Below are positions 52,389-61,473 of a DNA stretch of 64,000 nt, piece after piece. The notes beneath the pieces were generated by a model. That model saw only the letters and a list, made by a program, of their open reading frames with translations, was not told where the DNA came from and ran no database searches. Source of the stretch: Croceivirga sp. (GTDB lineage Bacteria; Bacteroidota; Bacteroidia; Flavobacteriales; Flavobacteriaceae); the NCBI GenBank assembly GCA_028284935.1, contig JANQQQ010000001.1, forward strand, positions 28,702 through 92,701, read 5' to 3'. Made by a program: the position numbers and the translations under genes. How positions within the stretch are numbered: position 1 is the first letter of the stretch; each line of letters opens with the position of its first letter.

Positions 52389-53267
52389 ATGTCCCAGTCC
52401 GTCGCAGAACACGTTATTCCCCCCAAGAAAGGAAAGCCAAAGTGGTTAAGGGTTAAGCTCCCTACGGGTAAAAAGTATAGCCAATTAAGAGGCCTTGTGG
52501 ACAAGTACGACCTCCACACCATTTGTACCTCTGGAAGTTGTCCAAATATGGGTGAGTGTTGGGGAGAAGGAACAGCCACCTTTATGATACTTGGAAACAT
52601 CTGCACCCGATCTTGTGGTTTTTGCGGGGTAAAAACCGGTCGTCCTGAAACTGTTGACTGGGAAGAACCGGAAAAAGTGGCACGTTCCATCAAAATTATG
52701 CAAATTAAGCATGCGGTCTTGACATCTGTGGATAGGGATGACCTAAAGGATATGGGTTCCATTATCTGGGCTGAAACAGTAAAGGCTGTTCGACGAATGA
52801 ATCCTGAGACTACATTGGAAACCTTGATACCCGACTTTCAAGGAAAGGAAAGCCTACTGAATCGAATATTGAGCGTTTCGCCAGAGGTGATATCCCATAA
52901 CATGGAAACCGTAAAAAGGTTAACCCGTGAGGTTCGCATACAGGCAAAATATGAAAGAAGTTTGGGAGTGCTTGAATATTTAAAGGAAAATGGGGCCAAA
53001 AGAACGAAGTCCGGTATTATGTTGGGACTTGGTGAATTGGAGGAAGAGGTCTTGGAAACCATGGAAGATTTGAGAAAGGCCAAAGTGGATGTAGTGACCA
53101 TTGGACAATACCTGCAGCCCTCAAAAAAGCATCTCCCCGTTAAGGAATTCATACTTCCGGAACAATTTAAAAAGTATGAGGAAGCCGGACTAAAAATGGG
53201 CTTCAGACATGTGGAAAGCGGTGCTTTGGTGCGCTCTTCTTATAAGGCGCATAAGCACATTCACTAA
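52389..53267 (+). CDS. lipA: Lipoyl synthase
   Basis: A 292-residue radical SAM enzyme inserting two sulfurs into octanoyl groups. The auxiliary cluster cysteines lie in [14 protein letters not shown], the radical SAM motif is CTRSCGFC, and the C-terminal Ser ligand is in [10 protein letters not shown]. The start at 52389 gives the usual N-terminus. A near-canonical LipA; it precedes a GAPDH gene by 26 bases on the same strand. Confidence 0.95.
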   Translation: MSQSVAEHVIPPKKGKPKWLRVKLPTGKKYSQLRGLVDKYDLHTICTSGSCPNMGECWGEGTATFMILGNICTRSCGFCGVKTGRPETVDWEEPEKVARSIKIMQIKHAVLTSVDRDDLKDMGSIIWAETVKAVRRMNPETTLETLIPDFQGKESLLNRILSVSPEVISHNMETVKRLTREVRIQAKYERSLGVLEYLKENGAKRTKSGIMLGLGELEEEVLETMEDLRKAKVDVVTIGQYLQPSKKHLPVKEFILPEQFKKYEEAGLKMGFRHVESGALVRSSYKAHKHIH

Positions 53268-53293
53268 ATCATCCTTCAACTTAATGACCACAC

Positions 53294-54304
53294 ATGAAAA
53301 AGGTCAATGTCGGAATCAATGGATTTGGAAGAATTGGCAGAACATTTTTCCGTTTGTTGGCAAACCATCCGAAAATCCAAGTAACAGCCATCAACGATTT
53401 GGCAGATGCCCGTACACTGTCACATTTATTAAAGTATGATAGTATCCATGGAATTTTTTCCAGCGATATTTCACACGGAAATCATTTCATAAAATGTGGT
53501 AACAGTGCAATTTCCGTAACTCATGGGGACCATCCCGACAAGCTTAGATGGGAAGATTATAATGTGGATATTGTATTGGAAGCTACAGGTCAGTTCAAAA
53601 CAAGGAAGGAGCTGGAAGGTCATTTAAAAAATGGAGTCAAAAAGGTCATTTTATCCGTTCCTCCAATAGATGATTCCATTAAAATGGTGGTGTACGGTGT
53701 AAACGAACACTTGTTGTCCAAAGAGGATAGCATTATCTCCAATGCCTCCTGCACCACCAACAATGCGGCACCAATGATTAAGGTAATCCAGGAATTGTGC
53801 GGTATTGACCAAGCCTACATTACAACGATTCACTCCTATACCACGGACCAAAGTCTACATGATCAACCGCATAGGGACTTAAGAAGGGCCAGGGCGGCAG
53901 GGCAATCCATTATTCCCACTACCACCGGGGCTGCCAAGGCATTGACCAAAATATTTCCAAGTTTGGCCCAGGTTATTGGGGGCTGTGGTATACGGGTACC
54001 TGTACCCAATGGATCTCTTACGGATATTACATTTAATGTTAGAAAAGAAACGTCCATAGAAGAAATCAATAGGACTTTCAAGGAGATTTCTACAACTCAA
54101 CTAAAAAATGTACTTTTCTATTGTGAAGACCCCATAGTTTCGGTGGATATAAACAATAGTTGCTATTCTTGTACGTTTGATTCCCAGATGACTTCTGTCA
54201 TTGGAAACATGGTGAAAGTAATCGGTTGGTATGACAACGAAACCGGCTATTGTTCAAGATTAATAGACTTAATGGCATTGCTTATAAGGAAACACTACAT
54301 TTAA
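53294..54304 (+). CDS. gap: Glyceraldehyde-3-phosphate dehydrogenase, divergent paralogue
   Basis: A 336-residue GAPDH. NVGINGFGRIGRTFFR and INDLADARTLSHLLKYDS support NAD binding, and the catalytic Cys is in NASCTTNNAAP. HSYTTDQSLHDQPHRDLRRARAAGQ holds a His and substrate contacts. Several positions differ from standard bacterial GAPDH: GGCGIRVPVPNGSLTDITFN instead of a VxMRVPTPNVSVVDL-like block, and NETGYCSRLIDL in place of NEWGYSNRLVDL. It may be a secondary, possibly gluconeogenic or redox-tuned isozyme. Its stop and the following kinase start share one base. Confidence 0.88.
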   Translation: MKKVNVGINGFGRIGRTFFRLLANHPKIQVTAINDLADARTLSHLLKYDSIHGIFSSDISHGNHFIKCGNSAISVTHGDHPDKLRWEDYNVDIVLEATGQFKTRKELEGHLKNGVKKVILSVPPIDDSIKMVVYGVNEHLLSKEDSIISNASCTTNNAAPMIKVIQELCGIDQAYITTIHSYTTDQSLHDQPHRDLRRARAAGQSIIPTTTGAAKALTKIFPSLAQVIGGCGIRVPVPNGSLTDITFNVRKETSIEEINRTFKEISTTQLKNVLFYCEDPIVSVDINNSCYSCTFDSQMTSVIGNMVKVIGWYDNETGYCSRLIDLMALLIRKHYI

Positions 54305-56520
54305 TGTTGGAGCATTTACATAAAAACACTATTGCGATAGTGTCTCTTCTAATAATGCTTTTGTCCGCTTCAGGGATAATGGCACAAAACTCCTTTGACC
54401 AAAAGGATTCGCTCCAATACTATTATCAGCAATCCCTTACTTACAGACATCAGGACAAAATATCCCTAGCGATGGAAGTCTTGGAAAAGGCCGCGAAACT
54501 AGCGGAAAGGAACGAAGACCTAAAAGCGCTTTTGGACACCTATCACAAATTTGCATTGCTCTATCTTGAAATTGATGATAGGGAGACTACATTGTTTTAT
54601 TGGGATCGTGCCGGAGTTCTCCTAAAAGACATTGAATACCCTTATGGGGAGGCAGTCCATCAATTTATTGACGCCTCTTTACTCTATCGTTCTGGAAATA
54701 ACTTCCAAGCATTGAATGAGTTGGAAGAGGCGAAAAAACTGAACAATGACAAGAATTTACTTAATAATATTCTTTTGGCAGAAGCCAATATCTTCTTGAA
54801 CATCGAAAAATTTGATGAAGCCACCATTAATTATAACGCCCTTTTGGTCAATTCAGATGAATACGAGAGAACCTACTTGGCCACCATGGCCAATTTAGGA
54901 CTGGCAACACTTTACGATAAACAGGAAAAGTTTGATGAGGGTATAAAGCATGGCGAATCGGCACTTGAACTGGCCCAAAAGAACAACTTCTTCAGGGAAA
55001 TAGTCACAGCGAGCAACTTTCTGGCCAGCACCTACGAAAAGATTGGGGATTACCAAAAATCTTTGGCATTAAGTAATAACCTAAAAAAAATTAAAGACTC
55101 CATATTCACTTTGGAAAAGGTAAAACTGGAGGCTAAAACAGCCGAAAAAATAAAGTTCCAACAACAGTCGAAAACCATTAATGAGTTACAAGCGGAAAAC
55201 GAAGAATTAAGCGCTTCTGCCAATCGTTCCGACATTATATCAATTCTTACCTCCGCATTTTTGGTCATCATTTCCATCTTGTCCATTTCGCTCTTCCGGA
55301 ACAATCAAATCAAATTAAAAACAAATGATCTTTTGCAAACCAAGAATGCTGAATTGGAGCAAGCTAGGGATGCAGCCGTTTCTGCTATGGAAGCCAAGAG
55401 CAACTTTCTTTCCACCGTAACCCATGAGCTCAGGACACCGTTATATGCGGTTACTGGTCTAACACATTTGTTATTGGATGAAAACCCGGCAGAACATCAA
55501 AAGGAGCATTTAAAATCGTTGAAGTTTTCTGGGGACTATCTATTGAATTTCATTAATGATATCCTCCAAATAAATAAGATTGACGCTGATAAGTTGGAAC
55601 CACTGAATATTGAGTTTAAACTCAAAAAAGTGCTTACGGACGTAGTTGATTCCCTCCAACAAAATGCAAAGGAAAACAACACCAAGGTCGTATTGGACTA
55701 CGACAACGCCATTCCCTTAAATCTATTGGGGGACCCCCTCAAAATATCCCAGATTTTTATCAATTTGGTAGGAAATGCCCTAAAGTTCACCAAAGATGGA
55801 CAAGTTGATGTAATAGCAAAACTGAAAAACAAAGAAGACGATACCATTACCGTGCATTTTGAGGTCATAGATAATGGAATTGGGATTTCTGAACAACAAC
55901 AACAAAATATCTTTGACAGTTTTGAACAAGGCTCCATTCAAATTAACAGAGAGTATGGAGGTACCGGCCTTGGCCTTACTATCGTAAAGAGTCTTTTGGG
56001 TTTATTTGACAGTAAGATACATCTCAAAAGTAAGCTTGGCGAAGGTAGTACGTTCTTTTTTGACTTGAATTTGAAAGTTGAGGAAACTTCACTGGATGAA
56101 ATACCGTTTGAAATGACTGTGGAAGATTTTGAGTTCGCAGGACTTCATGTATTGGTCGTTGAAGACAATAAGATCAACCAGGTGATTACCAAAAAAATGT
56201 TGGCAAAAAAAGAAATAACATGTGACATTGCCAACAATGGAAACGAAGCTATCGATGCTGCCAAAAACAATGAATACGCCTGTATTTTAATGGATATCCA
56301 CATGCCAGGTATCAGTGGTACAGAAGCCACCATCCAAATCAGAAAATTTAATCCCGATATTCCCATTATAGCGCTTACCGCCATTTCCATGGAAGACAGT
56401 TTGGATGAATTCTATGAGGCAGGTTGCAACGCCGTTGTTACCAAACCTTTTAAGCCTGAGGTATTCTACCAAAAAATTGGTGAGAATGTTTTTAAGACAA
56501 ACGTTGGGAATAAGGTTTGA
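54304..56520 (+). CDS. TPR-containing hybrid sensor histidine kinase
   Basis: A 738-residue hybrid. A signal-like N-terminal helix (IVSLLIMLLSASGIMAQ) is followed by TPR-like helix pairs to about residue 280, a coiled coil, a transmembrane helix near residue 325 (ILTSAFLVIISILSISLF), HisKA with TVTHELRTPLYAVTGL, HATPase with NLVGNALKFTKDG, DNGIGIS and GTGLGLTIVKSL, and a C-terminal receiver with LVVEDNKINQVI, phospho-Asp in ACILMDIHMPGI and TKPFKPE. ATG 54304 shares its first base with the gap stop. The 3' end overlaps lpxK by 29 bases. Confidence 0.9.
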   Translation: MLEHLHKNTIAIVSLLIMLLSASGIMAQNSFDQKDSLQYYYQQSLTYRHQDKISLAMEVLEKAAKLAERNEDLKALLDTYHKFALLYLEIDDRETTLFYWDRAGVLLKDIEYPYGEAVHQFIDASLLYRSGNNFQALNELEEAKKLNNDKNLLNNILLAEANIFLNIEKFDEATINYNALLVNSDEYERTYLATMANLGLATLYDKQEKFDEGIKHGESALELAQKNNFFREIVTASNFLASTYEKIGDYQKSLALSNNLKKIKDSIFTLEKVKLEAKTAEKIKFQQQSKTINELQAENEELSASANRSDIISILTSAFLVIISILSISLFRNNQIKLKTNDLLQTKNAELEQARDAAVSAMEAKSNFLSTVTHELRTPLYAVTGLTHLLLDENPAEHQKEHLKSLKFSGDYLLNFINDILQINKIDADKLEPLNIEFKLKKVLTDVVDSLQQNAKENNTKVVLDYDNAIPLNLLGDPLKISQIFINLVGNALKFTKDGQVDVIAKLKNKEDDTITVHFEVIDNGIGISEQQQQNIFDSFEQGSIQINREYGGTGLGLTIVKSLLGLFDSKIHLKSKLGEGSTFFFDLNLKVEETSLDEIPFEMTVEDFEFAGLHVLVVEDNKINQVITKKMLAKKEITCDIANNGNEAIDAAKNNEYACILMDIHMPGISGTEATIQIRKFNPDIPIIALTAISMEDSLDEFYEAGCNAVVTKPFKPEVFYQKIGENVFKTNVGNKV

Positions 56521-57511
56521 TTTTACCCTTCATCGCATCCAACAACTTCCTTTCCCCACAATCCAAAAATTGATGTTCAACCCTTACATAATATAGATTT
56601 TCAATTGTATCATTAAGTCGAACATAATCCTTTTCTGTCGTGAGTAGTAAGGGTTTTTTCTTGAGGGATTCTATTTCATAAGGGCTAAATGAATGATGGT
56701 CTGGAAATTGTTCATGGTCAAAATCCAAATTGTTTTCTTTTAAATAATTTACCAGAGGTCCCGGATTTGCGATGCCAGTGACCAGAGTAAAATGTTTTTC
56801 CTTTAAATCATCCAGCTTTAGATAGGTATGATTCCCATATAAAGTGTTATCGTAGGCCAAGGTTGAAAACAAAACGATTTGATCCGAAGTTTTTTTTAAA
56901 CGTTTTATAAAGAAGGTCTCTTTGCTCCTTTCCATGTTTTTAGGGCATTTTGTAACGACAATGCAATCCGCTCTTCGTGAAGCGCTCTTAGCATCCCTAA
57001 GGTCACCGGTAGGAAGATACCAATCTTCAAAAAATGGATTTGAATAAGTGGTCAAAAGGATGGAAAATGCAGGGGTTACCTTTCTGTGCTGAAAAGCATC
57101 ATCAAGTAAAATTAAATCCGGACCTACTAGTTTTTGAAGCTTGGAAATACCATTCTGCCTATCCGCATCAACGGCAACTCGAATTCCAGGGTATTTTCGT
57201 TGGATCTGAAATGGCTCATCCCCCAGTTGCTCAACCGTAGATTTCATAGTTCCCAATTGAAAACCCTTGGAATACCTTTTATACCCTCTGCTAAGGACTG
57301 CCAGTTTGTACTTTCCTTGCAAATTGGAAATCAAAAATTCAATCATTGGGGTCTTACCCGTACCGCCAACACTCAAGTTACCAACACAAATAGTGGGTGT
57401 TTTGTAGCTCTTGGACTTTAAAACCTGATAATCAAAGAGTAGATTCCTAACATGGACGACCACTCCATAAATCAGTGAAATTGGCCAAGCCATTTTGCGC
57501 AAAAACCACAT
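56492..57511 (-). CDS. lpxK: Tetraacyldisaccharide 4'-kinase
   Basis: A 339-residue enzyme phosphorylating lipid A precursor at the 4' position at the inner membrane face. The N-terminal helix region (MAWPISLIYGVVVHVRNLL) anchors it, the Walker A loop is GNLSVGGTGKTPM, and ILLDDAFQHRKVTP, LVTGIANP and LLTTEKDYVRL are family blocks. The GC content and start are ordinary. It confirms an outer membrane with lipid A. It overlaps the 3' end of the hybrid kinase gene. Confidence 0.94.
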   Translation of the reverse strand: MWFLRKMAWPISLIYGVVVHVRNLLFDYQVLKSKSYKTPTICVGNLSVGGTGKTPMIEFLISNLQGKYKLAVLSRGYKRYSKGFQLGTMKSTVEQLGDEPFQIQRKYPGIRVAVDADRQNGISKLQKLVGPDLILLDDAFQHRKVTPAFSILLTTYSNPFFEDWYLPTGDLRDAKSASRRADCIVVTKCPKNMERSKETFFIKRLKKTSDQIVLFSTLAYDNTLYGNHTYLKLDDLKEKHFTLVTGIANPGPLVNYLKENNLDFDHEQFPDHHSFSPYEIESLKKKPLLLTTEKDYVRLNDTIENLYYVRVEHQFLDCGERKLLDAMKGKIKPYSQRLS

Positions 57512-57556
57512 CTGACGAAAATATAATATTTTATCTTAGGACATTAAAACCGGTTT

Positions 57557-58651
57557 ATGACAGTTGCAGAGGTTGGAAAACTATTGGACACCCTATCACC
57601 GTTACATTATGCGGAAGATTTTGATAATGTGGGCCTGCTGGTAGGTCACGAGGAAACTGAAGTAAAGGGCATATTGGTCACTTTGGACACCTTGGAAGAA
57701 GTGGTAGATGAAGCTATTGCTAAAAAATGCAATCTTATTGTCAGTTTTCATCCCATTGTATTTAGTGGTCTTAAAAAATTAGTGGGAACGACCTACGTTG
57801 AGCGCGTGGTCATGAAAGCAATTGCCAACAATATTGCCATTTTTGCCGTACACACGGCACTTGATAATAACCACCTTGGGGTCAATGCCAAAATTTGTGA
57901 AGTTCTGGGAATCGAAAATCCAAAAATCCTTATTCCAAAAAAGGGAACCATCAAGAAATTGATTACCTACGTTCCAAAAACGGCAGCTGATAATCTACGT
58001 AACGCGCTTTTTAAAGTGGGTGCTGGAAATATTGGAAATTATAGTAATTGCAGTTTCAATTTGGAAGGTTTGGGGAGTTTTAATCCTTCTGAGAAAAGTA
58101 ACCCCACCGTAGGCGAAAAAGGAAAAACCCATTTTGAAAAGGAAATACAGCTCAACCTCACTTTTGAATCAGCCATGGAAGGTAAGGTCTTGAATGCCTT
58201 GTTTAAAAACCATCCTTATGAAGAAGTGGCTTATGAGGTAACTACATTGGACAACACCAATCAAAATATTGGTATGGGCATGATCGGCACTTTGAAAAGT
58301 CCAGCAAAGGAAGTAGATTTTCTAAAGATGCTTAAGGAAAGAATGCAAACGCCTGTAGTTAGACATAGTCCCTTACTTGGTAAGAAAGTAGAACGGGTAG
58401 CAGTTTTGGGCGGGAGTGGCGCTTTTGCCATCAATACTGCCAAACGTGCCGGGGCCGATGTCTATGTTACCGCAGACGTCAAATACCATCAGTTTTTTCA
58501 GGCCGAGAACCAATTGGTAATTGCGGATATTGGACACTTTGAAACAGAGCAGTTTACAAAAAATCTCCTGGCCGATTTTCTTAAGGAAAAAATTCCTAAT
58601 TTTGCCGTCACTTTATCGGAAAGTAATACTAATCCCATCAAGTATTTTTAA
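57557..58651 (+). CDS. Nif3-like dinuclear metal protein (GTP cyclohydrolase I type 2 fold)
   Basis: A 364-residue Nif3/YbgI family protein. Metal-binding His appear in IVSFHPIVFSG and AVHTALDNNHLG near the N-terminal half and in VIADIGHFETEQF near the C-terminus. The central 100 residues or so (about 130-240) form the PII-like insert common in long members. The function is not settled for the family. It begins 46 bases from lpxK and is followed after three bases by a coiled-coil protein, a pairing conserved in Bacteroidota. Confidence 0.9.
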   Translation: MTVAEVGKLLDTLSPLHYAEDFDNVGLLVGHEETEVKGILVTLDTLEEVVDEAIAKKCNLIVSFHPIVFSGLKKLVGTTYVERVVMKAIANNIAIFAVHTALDNNHLGVNAKICEVLGIENPKILIPKKGTIKKLITYVPKTAADNLRNALFKVGAGNIGNYSNCSFNLEGLGSFNPSEKSNPTVGEKGKTHFEKEIQLNLTFESAMEGKVLNALFKNHPYEEVAYEVTTLDNTNQNIGMGMIGTLKSPAKEVDFLKMLKERMQTPVVRHSPLLGKKVERVAVLGGSGAFAINTAKRAGADVYVTADVKYHQFFQAENQLVIADIGHFETEQFTKNLLADFLKEKIPNFAVTLSESNTNPIKYF

Positions 58652-58654
58652 TTT

Positions 58655-59437
58655 ATGGCTACAAAGAATGAAACAACTGTGGAAGAAAAACTAAGGGCAC
58701 TATATGACCTTCAATTAATTGATTCCAGAGTTGACGAAATACGAAATGTAAGAGGCGAACTTCCTTTGGAAGTGGAAGATTTGGAAGATGAAGTATTGGG
58801 ACTCAAAACACGTATTGACAAATTAAAGTCTGATGTAGAGACCATTAATTTTGAAATTACCGCCAAAAAGAATCTCATTGAGGAATCCAAGGCACTAATA
58901 AAAAAATACAACGAGCAACAAAAGAATGTTCGCAACAGCCGTGAGTTCAATTCCTTAAGTAAGGAAGTGGAATTTCAGGAATTGGAGATTCAACTCGCCG
59001 AAAAGCATATTAAGGAGTTCAAAGGACAGATAGAGCAAAAAAAGGAAGTGATTTCCCAAACCAAGGAAAACCTTAGTGAGCGAGAAACGCATCTTAAGCA
59101 CAAAAAGGGAGAGTTGGACGCTATCATGGCGGAGACTGAAAAAGAAGAATCAGCCCTTTTGAAGAAATCTGAAGAGTTTGAAGAAAAGATTGAGGAGCGA
59201 TTGGTAAAAGCGTACAAAAGAATTCGAGGTAGCGTTAAAAACGGATTGGCGGTAGTACCCGTGGAAAGAGGTGCTTCCGGAGGCTCATTTTTTACAATAC
59301 CCCCACAGGTCCAGGTGGAGATTGCCTCAAGAAAAAAGATTATTACGGACGAGCATAGTGGTAGAATTTTGGTTGACCCTACGCTTGCTGAGGAGGAATT
59401 GGGAAAAATGCAAAAGATTTTCACTTCCATCAAATAA
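58655..59437 (+). CDS. Coiled-coil protein with a cysteine-less zinc-ribbon remnant
   Basis: A 260-residue protein. Residues 10-185 are long heptad helices. The C-terminal segment has the C4-type zinc-ribbon pattern of its family (usually CxxC ... CxxC, next to Nif3 genes) but the cysteines are replaced: Ser208-Gly-Gly-Ser211 and Asp232-Glu-His-Ser235. No Cys occurs anywhere in the protein, so it cannot bind zinc in the usual way. IPPQVQVEIASRKK and SGRILVDP are retained. The role is unknown but linked by neighbourhood to the Nif3-like protein. Confidence 0.88.
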   Translation: MATKNETTVEEKLRALYDLQLIDSRVDEIRNVRGELPLEVEDLEDEVLGLKTRIDKLKSDVETINFEITAKKNLIEESKALIKKYNEQQKNVRNSREFNSLSKEVEFQELEIQLAEKHIKEFKGQIEQKKEVISQTKENLSERETHLKHKKGELDAIMAETEKEESALLKKSEEFEEKIEERLVKAYKRIRGSVKNGLAVVPVERGASGGSFFTIPPQVQVEIASRKKIITDEHSGRILVDPTLAEEELGKMQKIFTSIK

Positions 59438-59457
59438 GTTGGACAACTTTTCTTTTT

Positions 59458-59487
59458 AAAAGCCATCAAAATTTGATGGCTTTTTTT
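59458..59487 (+). terminator. Terminator after the Nif3 pair
   Basis: AAAAGCCATCAAA pairs with TTTGATGGCTTTT, with a strong T run following. It lies 21 bases after the coiled-coil gene and 12 bases before the assigned DUF4174 start. Confidence 0.8.
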
Positions 59488-59499
59488 ATAGATTGCTGC

Positions 59500-59895
59500 A
59501 TGAGAGTGGCCATATTTAGTATTTTCTTCCTCAGTAACCTAGCAAATGGGCAAAATTTGGATAACTACCTATGGAAGAATAGGGTTGTTATTATTTTTAA
59601 GACCGATGACAACACTAGTAAAGTAAAGGAGCAACTTAAGGTTCTTAAACCATTTTCAAGTGAAATTGAAAATCGGGAAATGATAATTCTTGTTCCGAAA
59701 AAGGCCGAAAGACCAAAATTATTGGAGCGCTTTAGGTTAAACATTGATTATGCTGGACTTATTTTGGTTGGTAAGGATGGGGGTGTCAAATTGAACCAAA
59801 AACTGATTGTAACGCCCCAAACCCTTTTTGATTTGATTGATGCCATGCCAATGCGCAGGGCAGAATTAAGGAACAAATCCAAAAAGCCGGATTAG
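59500..59895 (+). CDS. DUF4174 domain protein, exported
   Basis: A 131-residue protein. The start at 59500 gives a signal peptide (MRVAIFSIFFLSNLANG); in-frame starts upstream at 59473/59476 lie inside the terminator hairpin. The domain has VVIIFKTDDNT, MIILVPKKAERPKLLERF and YAGLILVGKDGGVKL, a thioredoxin-like DUF4174 pattern without the redox cysteines. The function is unknown. It shares a 4-base stop overlap with the convergent kmo gene. Confidence 0.8.
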   Translation: MRVAIFSIFFLSNLANGQNLDNYLWKNRVVIIFKTDDNTSKVKEQLKVLKPFSSEIENREMIILVPKKAERPKLLERFRLNIDYAGLILVGKDGGVKLNQKLIVTPQTLFDLIDAMPMRRAELRNKSKKPD

Positions 59896-61241
59896 GCATC
59901 CAATAATTCCAATATCCGTTGCTCCACCTCCCATGAGTCCCATAGATTATCAATGTTTGGGATTTGAAGAATTCTTTTCATAATTCCTTCTTGGTAATCA
60001 CCGATTTTAAGCGCTTCTGCGTATGGCCTATCGGAAAATGTTACCCTGCTGTATACGGGAATCCACTTATCAGGATGCTTTTTGGAAAAGTGTTTTTCAA
60101 TTTTCTTTTGTAATAAAAAATTGGAATCAGCCGTTTTGCTGCTCATCTCCATAAAGTTTCGATAACTTAACTCGGCTATTGCATCCGCATTAGGCTTACG
60201 CACTTTTTGATAGGTGGTAAAAATAGTTTCCCAATCATCCCCAAATTCGTTGATAAGGTCATTCAAAACACTGATATCCTCAAAGCCGGCGTTCATCCCT
60301 TGCCCATAGAATGGAACCACGGCATGCGCTGCATCACCTACCAAAGCCACTTTATCCCAATAGGTCCAGGGATAGCATTTCATAGTAACCATGGCGCTTG
60401 TAGGGTTTGCCATAAAGCTTTTGGTCAAATCCTCTATTTCCTTCCTGACATTTGGGAAATACTTTTTAAAGAACGCCTTTGCCTCACTTTTGGAAGAAAT
60501 AGTTTCAAAAGAGACCTCACCCTCAAAAGGCAAAAAGAGCGTACAGGTAAAACTGCCATCAATATTGGGCATGGCAATCAACATAAATTTCCCCCTAGGC
60601 CAAATATGAAAAGAATTCTTGTCCAATCTGTGGGTGCCATCATCATTGGGTGGAATGGTCAGTTCCTTGTAACCTACATCAATAAAATCTTGGGAATAAT
60701 CAAATCTACTCCGACGCTGCATCCGATGCCTTACCCTTGAAAAAGCACCATCGCACCCAAATATGATATCATATTGATACTCCTTCCATTTGCTTTTTTC
60801 AGATTTTCCAGTAAAGATTTTGGCTTCGGGCAAGGAAACGTCCCATACTTTTTCATTAAAACGAAACTGCACCCCAAAGTCCTCAGCTAGATCAATCATT
60901 TTTCGGTTGAGGATTCCTCGGGAAATGGACCAAATAGCCTCCCCTTCCTTCCCATATTTTTGAAAATACACTGGTTTATCGTTAACATGTAGGGCCCTTT
61001 GATGTAAGGGTATGGCAATCTTTTTTATTTCATCTTCCAAACCTAAATTTCGTAGGGTTTTCCAACCTCTATTGCTCATGGCAAGATTGATAGATCTACC
61101 AGAAAACGCTACGGTCCTAATGTCAGGCCTTCGGTCAAAAATAGTGACCTGGTGCCCATGATTTTTCAAGTAAATGGATAAGAGAGACCCTACTAATCCA
61201 GAACCAATAATGGCAATATTTCGTTGTTTCTGCTTACTCAT
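59892..61241 (-). CDS. kmo: Kynurenine 3-monooxygenase
   Basis: A 449-residue FAD monooxygenase hydroxylating L-kynurenine. The FAD loop is IIGSGLVGSLL, AFSGRSINLAMSNRGW is the characteristic KMO block, and VGDAAHAVVPFYGQGMNAGFED binds the FAD ribityl. C-terminal hydrophobic membrane segments of eukaryotic KMO are absent. The enzyme fits the kynurenine route to NAD or tryptophan breakdown. Start at 61241 (MSKQKQRN). It stands alone on the minus strand. Confidence 0.9.
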   Translation of the reverse strand: MSKQKQRNIAIIGSGLVGSLLSIYLKNHGHQVTIFDRRPDIRTVAFSGRSINLAMSNRGWKTLRNLGLEDEIKKIAIPLHQRALHVNDKPVYFQKYGKEGEAIWSISRGILNRKMIDLAEDFGVQFRFNEKVWDVSLPEAKIFTGKSEKSKWKEYQYDIIFGCDGAFSRVRHRMQRRSRFDYSQDFIDVGYKELTIPPNDDGTHRLDKNSFHIWPRGKFMLIAMPNIDGSFTCTLFLPFEGEVSFETISSKSEAKAFFKKYFPNVRKEIEDLTKSFMANPTSAMVTMKCYPWTYWDKVALVGDAAHAVVPFYGQGMNAGFEDISVLNDLINEFGDDWETIFTTYQKVRKPNADAIAELSYRNFMEMSSKTADSNFLLQKKIEKHFSKKHPDKWIPVYSRVTFSDRPYAEALKIGDYQEGIMKRILQIPNIDNLWDSWEVEQRILELLDA

Positions 61242-61473
61242 AAAAATCAATAGTTACACTAAAAGTAACAATTTAATAATATGATCGGTGGAGCTAACAA
61301 CCCGGGAACCTAGATAAAACAATTGGAAAGGAGATTTTTCGAAAGTTTTAACTTTTTCCGGAAATCCTAATGCGCCTAAGCATACGTAAATAATATATCA
61401 TATCGCGCGAGCGTCATCATATAAAAAAGTCCTTCACCCCACGGTAGAAGGACTTTTCCCTTTTTCCTTTTAA
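61242..61473. other. Intergenic region between kmo and clpP
   Basis: About 230 bases with no convincing ORF. The part next to kmo holds the presumed kmo promoter (a TACTTTTA-like -7, imperfect). The part next to clpP holds its terminator. Nothing else was identified. Confidence 0.5.
61424..61458 (-). terminator. clpP terminator
   Basis: AAAAGTCCTTC (61425-61435) pairs with GAAGGACTTTT (61447-61457), eleven perfect pairs; on the minus strand the hairpin is followed by TTTTTT. It lies 16 bases past the clpP stop. Confidence 0.8.
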
